Shown: in pieces, positions 49,589 through 57,869 of the stretch
How positions within the stretch are numbered: the stretch's first letter is position 1
Layout of the letters: every line of letters begins with the position of its first letter
Assembly: GCA_036490715.1 (NCBI GenBank)
Contig: DASXDL010000004.1
Span: forward strand, 23,143 to 87,142
DNA from: FEN-1191 sp036490715
GTDB taxonomy: Bacteria; Pseudomonadota; Gammaproteobacteria; Steroidobacterales; Steroidobacteraceae
Direction of reading: 5' to 3'
DNA length: 64,000 nucleotides
Made by a program: the position numbers and the translations under genes
Notes under the pieces: generated by a model
The model's input: only the letters and a program-made list of their open reading frames with translations
What the model was told of the DNA's origin: nothing
Databases searched by the model: none

Positions 49589-50470
49589 TCACGAGCCGCG
49601 GCCAGTCTGGCCGGCCGCAGCAATGTTGCGCGACACCGCGCTGCCCAACTCAGCTTCATAGTCGGCGCTCGGCCGACCGAGACCGCCGGAAGCGGTAAAG
49701 CCGCCGTCGACGATCAGATTATGGCCGGTCACGAACGAGGCATCGTCGGAAGCCAGAAAAAGCGCCGCGCTGGCGATCTCCTCAGGCTTACCAAGGCGCT
49801 GCATCAGGCAGGTATTCTCCGCCGCGGTGCGAAGCGCCCGGCCGGCATCGCCATGAAACGGTGAGTGCTCGCTCGAGAGGATATTGCCCGGCGACAGCAC
49901 ATTGACCCGGATGCCGGCCGGAGCCAGTTCATGCGCCAGGCCGATCGCCAGCCGGATCACCCCGCCTTTGGCGACCGAGTACGGCAGGATGCAATCGACG
50001 TTGCCGGGAAAACCGGTGCCGAAGGGCAATCCGGAGATCGAGGCGACGAAGATGATTGAGCCGCCACCGCGCGCCTTCAGCGCCGGGATCGCGTACTTGG
50101 TCACCAGGAACTGAATCCCGAGGGTGTGATCGAGCGTCCAGCGCCAGTCCGCCAGCGAGGTGCCCTCGATGGTGCCGGGCCGATGGCCACGCGCACTGTT
50201 GAATACGATGTCGACGCCGCCGTATTCGCGCGTGGCCAGCTCCATCAACCGCTGCACGCCGGCCTCGTCCATCAGATCGAGCGGATGCAGCGAGATCATG
50301 CTGCCACCGCGTCCGCGCACCAGGGCGACCGTCTCCTCGGCGGCTCTGGCGTCCAGATCGCAACCGACAACGCTCGCGCCCTCGGCCGCAAAGCGCACGG
50401 CCACAGCGCGCGCGATACCCCGGCCGGTACCGGTCAGCACCGCCACCTTCCCTTGCAATCTGCCGCTCAT
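49589..50470 (-). CDS. SDR family oxidoreductase
   Basis: A 293-residue classical SDR: LTGTGRGIARAVA nucleotide motif, D-L-D acidic loop, an NSARG in place of the usual NNAG, and the catalytic set ASISG plus PYSVAKGG. FVTGHNLIVDGGFTASGG closes the domain, followed by a 25-residue tail. GGGAG is 9 nt upstream of the ATG at 50470. It is divergent from the 2OG-oxygenase gene; operator B lies in the shared spacer about 95 nt upstream. Confidence 0.88.
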   Translation of the reverse strand: MSGRLQGKVAVLTGTGRGIARAVAVRFAAEGASVVGCDLDARAAEETVALVRGRGGSMISLHPLDLMDEAGVQRLMELATREYGGVDIVFNSARGHRPGTIEGTSLADWRWTLDHTLGIQFLVTKYAIPALKARGGGSIIFVASISGLPFGTGFPGNVDCILPYSVAKGGVIRLAIGLAHELAPAGIRVNVLSPGNILSSEHSPFHGDAGRALRTAAENTCLMQRLGKPEEIASAALFLASDDASFVTGHNLIVDGGFTASGGLGRPSADYEAELGSAVSRNIAAAGQTGRGS

Positions 50471-50544
50471 CGTTGCTACTCCCGTGTTGCTTTCGCTGCC
50501 AAGCATAGACGCCATGCGCAGGCTGCGACACGCGCGCCGCGCCA

Positions 50545-50580
50545 TTGACAAAGCCCGGCACTTGTAAGATAACAGACAAA
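50545..50580 (+). promoter_or_regulatory. Promoter B with operator-like element (2OG-oxygenase)
   Basis: Perfect -35 TTGACA (50545-50550), 17-nt spacer, GATAAC (50568-50573), the latter embedded in TTGTAAGATAACAGACA (50562-50578). The layout is identical to promoter A; CATTGACAA and the 17-mer are shared while the 10 bases between them differ. The predicted start near 50580 gives an 80-nt leader before the ATG at 50660. Confidence 0.75.
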
Positions 50581-50659
50581 TGTTCGCCGCAATACGCCGG
50601 TCGGTGGCTTGCATCGGCGCGGCGTTCAGCGTCCCTACCCCGCCCGGCCCGATCGTGCG

Positions 50660-51742
50660 ATGGAAGACAGAATAGAGGTCTATTTGCGCGCGCGCCGCCT
50701 GTGGTCCCGGGTGCCGCATCGATCCATCCCGGTGCTGGACGCGGCCGCGTACCTCGCCGGTGAACCGGGCGCGGCGTCACGCCTCGCCAGCGAACTGCAA
50801 CAGGCACAGCAGAACATCGGCTTTTTCTTCCTGAACAATCACGCGGTCCCTGAACGCCTGATCGAGCGCAGCTTCGCAGCGGTGGAGGAATTCTTCGCGC
50901 TGCCGCTGGAGCAGAAGCTGGCGTTGAGCGCGCGCGCTGACTTCACCGGCTATATCCCGGTCGCGGGCTCACAGCTTCGCAACAGCTACGTCGGCAGCAA
51001 CCGCGAGCCGGACCTGACCGAGACCATGAACTACATGCGCGATGTACCCGAGGACAGCCCGCAGTTGCTGGCCGGCCGCCGGATGATGGGCCCGAACAAG
51101 TGGCCCGCTGCGCAGCCGTGGCTGAAGCCGATCATTCAGGCCTACATGCGCGAATCGATGCGCCTGGCCTACCGCCTGTTGCCGCTGTATGCGCTGGCCC
51201 TGGGCGCGGCCGCCGACTATTTCGACGACAAGTTCGATGACCCCAGCGTCAACTGCCGCAGTGGCCACTATCCGCCGGTAAGCCCGCGCGATGATCAGTT
51301 CGGACTGGGAGCTCATACCGATCTGGGCTTCCTGACGCTGCTGCCGCCATCGAAGGTCGCGGGCCTGCAGATCCAGACGCTCGAGGGCGAGTGGATCGAC
51401 GTGCCGCATCTGCCGGGCCACCTGCTGGTCAACGGCGGCGACATGCTGGCGCGATTTTCCAACGGCCAATTTCTTGCCACTCCGCACCGGGTGCTGCCGA
51501 ACCGCGGCCCGGCGCACCGCTATTCCCTGCCCATCTTCTTTCAACCCAATTTCAGTACGCTGGTCGCGCCGATGCCCAGTTGCGTCGACGCTGAGCATCC
51601 GGCGCTGTTCGAGCCGGTGCGCTTTGGCGAATACCGCGAGTGGTACGTCGCGCAGGTGTCGGACCGATATGAGCTGGCTGATCTGGCTTCCGCATCGCAA
51701 TCGTCAGCGCCTCACGCCAACGATCCACCGCAAGTTTCATGA
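50660..51742 (+). CDS. Fe(II)/2-oxoglutarate-dependent oxygenase (IPNS-like)
   Basis: A 360-residue enzyme of the isopenicillin N synthase-like family. The DIOX_N part (residues 22-130) contains QNIGFFFLNNHAVP. The iron facial triad is H219, D221 (GAHTDLGFLTLL) and H276 (ATPHRVL); R287 in HRYSLPIFF is the 2-oxoglutarate ligand. Likely hydroxylation or oxidative demethylation of the pathway substrate. Start ATG 50660; the 3' end overlaps the CocE-like gene by 4 nt. Confidence 0.93.
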   Translation: MEDRIEVYLRARRLWSRVPHRSIPVLDAAAYLAGEPGAASRLASELQQAQQNIGFFFLNNHAVPERLIERSFAAVEEFFALPLEQKLALSARADFTGYIPVAGSQLRNSYVGSNREPDLTETMNYMRDVPEDSPQLLAGRRMMGPNKWPAAQPWLKPIIQAYMRESMRLAYRLLPLYALALGAAADYFDDKFDDPSVNCRSGHYPPVSPRDDQFGLGAHTDLGFLTLLPPSKVAGLQIQTLEGEWIDVPHLPGHLLVNGGDMLARFSNGQFLATPHRVLPNRGPAHRYSLPIFFQPNFSTLVAPMPSCVDAEHPALFEPVRFGEYREWYVAQVSDRYELADLASASQSSAPHANDPPQVS

Positions 51743-53535
51743 GGACCACCGGACACGTGAACAGCAAGCCATCCCCGGAAGTGCACGATGAGCACAGCTA
51801 CACGGAAATTCGCGACGGCATGCGCATCGACTGGAATGTCGGCTTGCGGATGTCGGATGGCGCGCTGCTGCGCGCCGATGTGTATCGGCCGATCGCGCCG
51901 GGCCGTTATCCGGTCATCCTGACCTACGGCTGCTACGCCAAGGGGCTCGCCTACCAGGACGGGTACGCGGCGCAGTGGGGCAAGATGATCCAGGATCACC
52001 CTGACATCCTGGTCGGCTCGAGCAACAAATATCAGAGCTGGGAAGTGCCCGATCCGGAGCGCTGGGTGCCCGACGGCTATGCGCTGGTGCGCGTGGATTC
52101 GCGCGGCGCCGGCTGGTCGGAAGGCGTGCTCGATCCATTTCAGCCGCGCGAAACCGACGATGCGCTGGAATGGATCGAGTGGGCCGGAACGCAGCCATGG
52201 AGCAACGGCAAAGTCGGGATGACCGGCATCTCCTATTACTCGGTGATGCAGTGGCGCATCGCCGAGCGCCACCCGCCGCATCTGGCGGCCATCATTCCGT
52301 GGGAGGGCAACAACGATTTCTATCGCGACTACCTGCGCCACGGCGGCATCCTGTCGGATTTCGCCAAGCGCTGGGCCTCGGTTCAGGCCACCACGGTGCA
52401 GTACGGCGTTGGCGAGCGCGCCCGCACCAATCCCAACACCGGTCAGTCGATCGCGGGTCCCGTGACCATGAGTCCCGAGACACTGGCCGAACGGCGGCGC
52501 GATACCTGGCAGCAGGCGGCGCGGCGACCGCTGTGCGACGAGTGGTACCAGGAACGCACGCCAGACCTTCACAAGATCACACTGCCGCTGCTGTCGTGCG
52601 CCAACTGGGGCGGCCAGGGCATTCATCCGCGCGGCAACTTCAATGGCTACCTGGAGGCGGCGGCGCGCGAGAAGTGGCTGGAAGTGCACGGCGATTCGCA
52701 CTGGAGCCTGTTCTCAGCCGCCTACGGTACCGCGCTGCAAAAGCGCTTCTTCGACCACTACCTGCGCGGCATCGACAATGGCTGGCAACACACCGCGCCG
52801 GTGACACTCAACATCCGCCATCCTGGCGAGCGCTTCGTGCTGCGAGAGGAACGCGAGTGGCCGCTGGCGCGCACGCGCTGGACGCGCTTTTACTTAAATC
52901 CGCTCGACATGACTCTGGCAGGCTCGCCAGTCGAGGCCGCCCGAGCGATCGAGTACGACGCCGCCGGCAAGGGCCTGACCTTCTTCATGCCAGCCCTCGA
53001 GCATGACACCGAGATCACCGGACCGATGGCGGCCAAGCTGTTCATATCCTCGTCCACCACCGACACCGACCTGTTTCTGATCGTGCGAGTGTTCGATCCG
53101 GAAGGCCGAGAACTGACCTTCATGGGATCCACCGATCCGAACACTCCGATCGCCAATGGCTGGCTGCGGGCATCGCAGCGACACCTGGATGCGGAGCGCA
53201 GCACGCCGTTTCGCCCCTACCACCGGCACGATCGCAGCGAACCGCTGACCCCCGGCAACGTCTACGAATGCGACGTCGAGATCCTGCCAAGCTGCATCGT
53301 GGTGCCCAAGGGCTGGCGCATTGCGCTTACGATCCGCGGCAAGGACTATGTCTATGATGGCCCGCTGAGCGACTTCGCCCACACCTTTGTCTACGCCACA
53401 CGCGGCACCGGCGGCATGACGCACACCGATCCGGGCGATCGGCCGCCGGCGGTATTCGGCGGCCGCGTCACCTTGCACGTCGGGGCCGGTCGCGATGCCT
53501 ATCTGCTGCTGCCGATCATTCCGGCTGCCCCCTGA
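51739..53535 (+). CDS. CocE/NonD family hydrolase
   Basis: A 598-residue X-Pro dipeptidyl-peptidase/CocE-type serine hydrolase. It has the alpha/beta-hydrolase domain with DSRGAGWSEG, nucleophile elbow TGISYYSVMQW, a cap domain, a second-half WSLFS/FDHYLRG segment and a C-terminal jelly-roll domain (about 390-590: NVYECDVEILPS, PKGWRIALTIRG). No signal peptide, so cytoplasmic. Family members cleave esters or amides. It is translationally coupled to the 2OG-oxygenase gene. Confidence 0.92.
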   Translation: MRTTGHVNSKPSPEVHDEHSYTEIRDGMRIDWNVGLRMSDGALLRADVYRPIAPGRYPVILTYGCYAKGLAYQDGYAAQWGKMIQDHPDILVGSSNKYQSWEVPDPERWVPDGYALVRVDSRGAGWSEGVLDPFQPRETDDALEWIEWAGTQPWSNGKVGMTGISYYSVMQWRIAERHPPHLAAIIPWEGNNDFYRDYLRHGGILSDFAKRWASVQATTVQYGVGERARTNPNTGQSIAGPVTMSPETLAERRRDTWQQAARRPLCDEWYQERTPDLHKITLPLLSCANWGGQGIHPRGNFNGYLEAAAREKWLEVHGDSHWSLFSAAYGTALQKRFFDHYLRGIDNGWQHTAPVTLNIRHPGERFVLREEREWPLARTRWTRFYLNPLDMTLAGSPVEAARAIEYDAAGKGLTFFMPALEHDTEITGPMAAKLFISSSTTDTDLFLIVRVFDPEGRELTFMGSTDPNTPIANGWLRASQRHLDAERSTPFRPYHRHDRSEPLTPGNVYECDVEILPSCIVVPKGWRIALTIRGKDYVYDGPLSDFAHTFVYATRGTGGMTHTDPGDRPPAVFGGRVTLHVGAGRDAYLLLPIIPAAP

Positions 53536-53679
53536 AGCCGTGCGCTTGCGGAAACATAATCTCAGCGCCCAAGGCTTGTCATTGGCGCAGCATTCGCCGG
53601 CCGCGATGCGATTGCGTCGCCCCATGGCACAGACTACGATGGCTCGCAATGCGCCCGGATGTCGGCGCATCGGTGCCCC

Positions 53680-54492
53680 ATGAATGAGATAGGCTCGCGA
53701 GTCGTCAAAGTCACCGAAGCGCCGCTGCGCGCGCTCAACCGTGCCGAAGAGGTGGCACGGCTTCTCGGCGAGCGTATTCGCGCCGGCGAATTCGAGGTCG
53801 ACGCCCGCCTGCCGTCCGAGCAGATCATGGGCACACAGTTCGGCGTCAGTCGCCCGGTCATCCGCGAAGCCATCGCCCGGCTCAAGAACGAGGGCCTGGT
53901 GCGCACGCGCCAGGGCAGCGGCGCGTTCGTGTGCGAATGGAAGATGGACTCGCTGCACTTCGACCCGGGTATCGGCGGTCGGCTCGAGTCGGTGCTGCTG
54001 ATCTACGAGCTGCGCAAAGGCATTGAATCCGAGGCGGCGGCACTGGCCTCGGCGCGGCGCACGCGCGTTGAGCTGGCCAACATCGCGCGTCGCGCCAAGC
54101 GCCTCGGGGCGACCACCGGCTCGCCCGAGGAGAACATCAAGGCCGACATGGCGTTTCATCGCGCCATCGCCGAGGCCTCGCACAATCCCTACTACATCAT
54201 GGTGCTCGACTACCTGCACCGATTTTTACTGAATGCATTCTCGATCGCCCGCAGCAATGTGATGCGCGACGAGTACGCGGCCGACATGGCCAACGAGCAT
54301 CTGGATATCCTCGATGCGATTCACCGCAAGGACAGCGCCGCGGCGCGCCTGGCGGCCCAGAATCACATCGACCAGGCGCGCATCCGCGTCAGCGAAGCCA
54401 GCCGCAGCAACCTGCAGCGCGGCGGCCCGCATCTGCTCGAGCCGGTCGTGGCCAAACGATCGTCGGGATCCGCCAACAAGAAGCGCAAGTAG
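53680..54492 (+). CDS. GntR/FadR family transcriptional regulator
   Basis: A 270-residue regulator. The winged helix (residues 20-85) has LPSEQIMGTQFGVSRPVIREAI split by a residue or two and KNEGLVRTRQGSGAFV. The FCD ligand domain follows with metal-ligand residues in ADMAFHRAIAEASHN and NEHLDILDAI. FCD-type regulators respond to organic acids and repress catabolic operons. It is the best candidate to bind the paired elements at 48115-48131 and 50562-50578. Two in-frame ATGs (53659, 53680) are possible; the second removes a non-conserved head. Confidence 0.92.
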   Translation: MNEIGSRVVKVTEAPLRALNRAEEVARLLGERIRAGEFEVDARLPSEQIMGTQFGVSRPVIREAIARLKNEGLVRTRQGSGAFVCEWKMDSLHFDPGIGGRLESVLLIYELRKGIESEAAALASARRTRVELANIARRAKRLGATTGSPEENIKADMAFHRAIAEASHNPYYIMVLDYLHRFLLNAFSIARSNVMRDEYAADMANEHLDILDAIHRKDSAAARLAAQNHIDQARIRVSEASRSNLQRGGPHLLEPVVAKRSSGSANKKRK

Positions 54493-54522
54493 TCGCAGGC
54501 GCCGCGGGCCGATGGGGAATCG

Positions 54523-55665
54523 ATGGCGCAGGTAATCAATAGTGTGGCCGATCTGCGGGCGCTGGCGGCAAAGCGCGTGCCGCGCGCCATCTTCGAGTAC
54601 GCCGACCGCGGTTCCTACGACGAGCTGACGTTGGCGCGCAATCGCAGTGACCTGCAGGCCATCCAGTTTCGCCAGCGGGTGATGCGCGACCTGACCTCGC
54701 TGTCAGTGGCCAGCAGCATGCTCGGCGAGCCGGTGACGATGCCGCTGGCGATCGCACCCACCGGGCTCACCGGGCTGTTCTACGGTGACGGCGAGATTCA
54801 CGGCGCCCGAGCCGCGCAGGCATTCGGCATACCGTTTTGCCTCAGCACGATGTCGATCTGCTCAATCGAGGACGTGCACGAGGCGGTAGAGAGGCCGTTC
54901 TGGTTCCAGGTCTACCTGATGAAGGACCGTGGCTTCAATCAGGAGCTGATCGAGCGGGCGCGCTCGGCACAGTGCTCGGCGCTGATGCTCACCGTCGATC
55001 TGCAGGTGCTGGGCCTGCGCCGGCGCGATGCCAAGAATGGCCTGAGCATTCCGCCGCGGCTGTTGCTGCGCAACGTGCTCGACGTGGCGCGCAAGCCGGC
55101 TTGGGCGCTGCGCGTACTGATGGGCAAGCGCCGCACCTTCGGCAATCTGGTCTCGCGCCTGGGCAAGGCCGAGGGCTTTTCGACGCTGTCGGACTGGATC
55201 GCCTCGCAGTTCAATCCGGACGTGACCTGGAAGGAGATCGATTGGATCCGCTCGATCTGGCCCGGCAAGCTGATCATCAAGGGGATCCTCGATGCCGATG
55301 ACGCGCGCATCGCCGCCAGTCACGGCGTCGATGCGCTCGTGGTGTCCAATCATGGCGGCCGGCAGCTCGACGGCGCGCCCTCCAGCATCGCGGTGCTGCC
55401 CGAGATTGTCGATGCGGTCGCAGGGCGCACCGCAGTGTGGTTCGACGGCGGCGTGCAATCCGGCCAGGACATGCTGCGCGCCATCGCGCTGGGGGCGCAG
55501 GCCTGCCTGATCGGCAAGTCCTTTCTGTACGCCCTGGCGGCCCAAGGCGGCGCCGGAGTGACCCTGGCGCTGAACATCCTGCGCAAGGAACTGGAAGTCA
55601 CGCTGGCGCTGACCGGGTGCACCGATATCCGCAAGGTCGATCGCGCCATTCTGCGCCTGCCCTAG
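54523..55665 (+). CDS. FMN-dependent alpha-hydroxy acid dehydrogenase
   Basis: A 380-residue TIM-barrel flavoenzyme like L-lactate or mandelate dehydrogenase. Early PRAIFEYADRGSYDE, PLAIAPTGLTGLFYGDGE, and the active-site block VSNHGGRQLDGAPSS with catalytic His and Arg are clear; the FMN phosphate site is FDGGVQSGQDML. It oxidises an L-2-hydroxy acid to the keto acid. It follows the FadR-type regulator by 30 nt on the same strand. Confidence 0.95.
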   Translation: MAQVINSVADLRALAAKRVPRAIFEYADRGSYDELTLARNRSDLQAIQFRQRVMRDLTSLSVASSMLGEPVTMPLAIAPTGLTGLFYGDGEIHGARAAQAFGIPFCLSTMSICSIEDVHEAVERPFWFQVYLMKDRGFNQELIERARSAQCSALMLTVDLQVLGLRRRDAKNGLSIPPRLLLRNVLDVARKPAWALRVLMGKRRTFGNLVSRLGKAEGFSTLSDWIASQFNPDVTWKEIDWIRSIWPGKLIIKGILDADDARIAASHGVDALVVSNHGGRQLDGAPSSIAVLPEIVDAVAGRTAVWFDGGVQSGQDMLRAIALGAQACLIGKSFLYALAAQGGAGVTLALNILRKELEVTLALTGCTDIRKVDRAILRLP

Positions 55666-55779
55666 ACGAGCGGCGGCCACAGCCACTCTATATATAGACG
55701 GCTGCGACCGATCCCGGTCGTCGCCGAGTGCTGATAGGCTAGGCAGCGCTCCTTACAGGCAACAAGGGATTGCGATGCC
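55666..55779. other. Spacer with TATATATA and a small hairpin
   Basis: A 114-bp spacer. CTCTATATATAGAC (55687-55700) is AT-rich and partly palindromic; it could give a -10 for the monooxygenase gene or simply be a melting site. CGACCG (55705-55710) and CGGTCG (55715-55720) form a perfect 6-bp hairpin with a 4-nt loop, without a T-run. Confidence 0.35.
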
Positions 55780-57375
55780 ATGCAGCGCGACGATGACGCG
55801 CCGGTCCTGATCGCCGGCGGCGGGCTGGTCGGACTCAGCGCCGCCACCTTTCTGGCCCATCAGGGCATCCGCTCGATCGCCATCGATCGACTGCCGGAAA
55901 GCTCGCCGTTGCCGCGCGCGGCCTTCTTCCACATGCGCACGCTGGAGATGTTTCGCTCGATCGGAATCGAATCGGCGGTACGCGAGCGCTCCGAAAAAGA
56001 CTTCGTGCCGGAAGGCGCGGTGGTCGTGGTCGACACGCTGTCGGGGCGCGTGCTGGCCAACGTCATCGCCAACCTCAACGAGGGGGTCGAGGCCGTGAGC
56101 CCCTGCCGCCGGTTGTTCCTGAACCAGCCCAGCCTCGAGCCGATTCTGCGCCAGCGGGCACGCGAGGCCGGCGCCACCGTGCTGCAAGGCACCGAGATCG
56201 AAGGCGTGCGCGAGGACCCAGACGGAGTCAGCGTTCGAGTCAAGAACCTGGCGGACCGCAGCAGCCGCGAAATGCGCTGCCGCTACCTGATCGCCGCTGA
56301 CGGCGGCCACTCGAGGGTACGTGAGAGCCTGGGGATCGGCCACGATGGGCGCGGGGTGTTCTCCAATTCGGTGACGATTTACTTCCACGCCGATCTGTCG
56401 CCGTGGCTGGCCGGCAAGGCATGGAGCATCATCTACGTCAACAACAAGGTGTTCAGCGGATTCTTCCGCATGAATCGCACCGCGCAGTTTGGCTTCATGG
56501 CGGTCAACACCCTGGGTGATCCGAGCGTGGATCCGGTGGCCGCGGCCAACGCCGCGGTCGATGTCAGCGAACCGCATCTGATCGAGCTGATCCGCATTGG
56601 CGTCGGCGCGCCGGATCTGCCGGTACAGATCGACGGCATCTCGCGCTGGCGCGCGGTCGCCAGCACTGCGCAGCGCTTCAGCGCCGGACGCACGTTCATC
56701 GTTGGCGATGCCGCGCACCTGATGCCGCCCACCGGCGGATTCGGCGGCAATACCGGCATCCACGATGCCCACAATCTGGCGTGGAAGCTGGCGTTGGTGC
56801 TCAAGGGGCAGGCGCACCCGCGGCTGCTGGACAGCTACGACGCCGAGCGTCGCCCGGTCGGCAAATTTACCGTCGAACAGGCGTTCTCGCGCTATGTCAC
56901 GCGCACCGCGCCGTGGTTACAGGGCATGCATGCCATCGATCCGGTGGCCGATGACTTCGACATCGAGCTGGGCTACCTGTACGGGGTTCCGGGGCGGCTG
57001 CACGCAGATCCACGCACCACCGCTGGCATGCCGGGCTCGCGGGCGCCGCATGTGTGGCTGAGCCGCGCCGGCCAGCGCGTCTCGACCATCGATCTGACCG
57101 GTCACTACCTGGTGCTGGCCGGGCCGGACGCTGAGCGCTGGATCGATGCGGTCCCAGCCATCGCGCGCCAGTTCGGCGGCCTCGCCATCGATGCGCTGCG
57201 CGTCGGCGCCGATCTGGGTGATCCCGACGCTGGCTTCCTGCAGGCGTTCGGCATATCAAGCGCCGGTGTCTGCCTCATCCGCCCCGACGGCTTCGTCGCC
57301 TGGCGCAGCGTCGGCCTGCCGGCCGATCCGGAAGGCGAGCTGCGACAGGCCCTGGCGAAAAGCCTGGGACACTGA
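55780..57375 (+). CDS. FAD-dependent aromatic monooxygenase (PheA/TfdB-like)
   Basis: A 531-residue class A flavoprotein hydroxylase. FAD motifs are VLIAGGGLVGLSAATFLAHQG (residues 8-28, split), ADGGHSRVRESLG (DG motif) and GDAAHLMPPTGGFGGNTGIHDAHNLAWKL split (GD motif). A C-terminal thioredoxin-like domain, as in phenol hydroxylase and MhpA, covers about 420-530. It should hydroxylate a phenolic substrate with NAD(P)H and O2. It fits the LigB-type dioxygenase at 63528. Confidence 0.93.
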   Translation: MQRDDDAPVLIAGGGLVGLSAATFLAHQGIRSIAIDRLPESSPLPRAAFFHMRTLEMFRSIGIESAVRERSEKDFVPEGAVVVVDTLSGRVLANVIANLNEGVEAVSPCRRLFLNQPSLEPILRQRAREAGATVLQGTEIEGVREDPDGVSVRVKNLADRSSREMRCRYLIAADGGHSRVRESLGIGHDGRGVFSNSVTIYFHADLSPWLAGKAWSIIYVNNKVFSGFFRMNRTAQFGFMAVNTLGDPSVDPVAAANAAVDVSEPHLIELIRIGVGAPDLPVQIDGISRWRAVASTAQRFSAGRTFIVGDAAHLMPPTGGFGGNTGIHDAHNLAWKLALVLKGQAHPRLLDSYDAERRPVGKFTVEQAFSRYVTRTAPWLQGMHAIDPVADDFDIELGYLYGVPGRLHADPRTTAGMPGSRAPHVWLSRAGQRVSTIDLTGHYLVLAGPDAERWIDAVPAIARQFGGLAIDALRVGADLGDPDAGFLQAFGISSAGVCLIRPDGFVAWRSVGLPADPEGELRQALAKSLGH

Positions 57376-57395
57376 TCGGCGCAAGGCCTCACTCA

Positions 57396-57869
57396 TTGGC
57401 CAGGAAACTCAGCGCCGGCATTGTGCTCTATCGGCGTCGCGCCTTGGCCCTGGAGGTGTTGCTGGTGCACCCGGGCGGACCGTTCTGGGCGCACAAGGAC
57501 GATGGCGTCTGGTCCATCCCGAAGGGGGAATACCAGTCCGGCGAGGACGCGCTCGAAGCAGCCCGGCGCGAATTCCAGGAGGAAACCGGCTTTCCGGCGC
57601 AGGGCCATTTCATCGAGCTGCCGGCCGTGATGCAGCCGAGCGGCAAGCAGGTGTCGGCGTGGGCGCTGGAAGGCGATCTTGATCCCGCTCAGCTGCGCAG
57701 TAATCTCTTTGAGATGGAGTGGCCGGCGCGTTCGGGCCAGCGCCGGCAGTTTCCCGAGGTCGATCGCGGCGCGTGGTTCGCACTCGAGCAGGCGCGCCGC
57801 AAACTGGTGCCGGGCCAGGTGCCGTTGCTCGATGCACTGGCGCAGGCGCTCGAGCAGCCCCCGCCCTAG
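57396..57869 (+). CDS. NUDIX hydrolase
   Basis: A 157-residue NUDIX protein with a perfect box: G-x5-E-x7-REFQEETGF, spanning roughly residues 48-70, preceded by GVWSIPKGEY. AGIVLYRRRALALEVLLVHPGG gives the first strands. This type hydrolyses nucleoside diphosphate derivatives; the substrate is not evident. It begins 20 nt after the monooxygenase stop and overlaps the MocR regulator stop by 4 nt (convergent). Confidence 0.93.
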   Translation: MARKLSAGIVLYRRRALALEVLLVHPGGPFWAHKDDGVWSIPKGEYQSGEDALEAARREFQEETGFPAQGHFIELPAVMQPSGKQVSAWALEGDLDPAQLRSNLFEMEWPARSGQRRQFPEVDRGAWFALEQARRKLVPGQVPLLDALAQALEQPPP

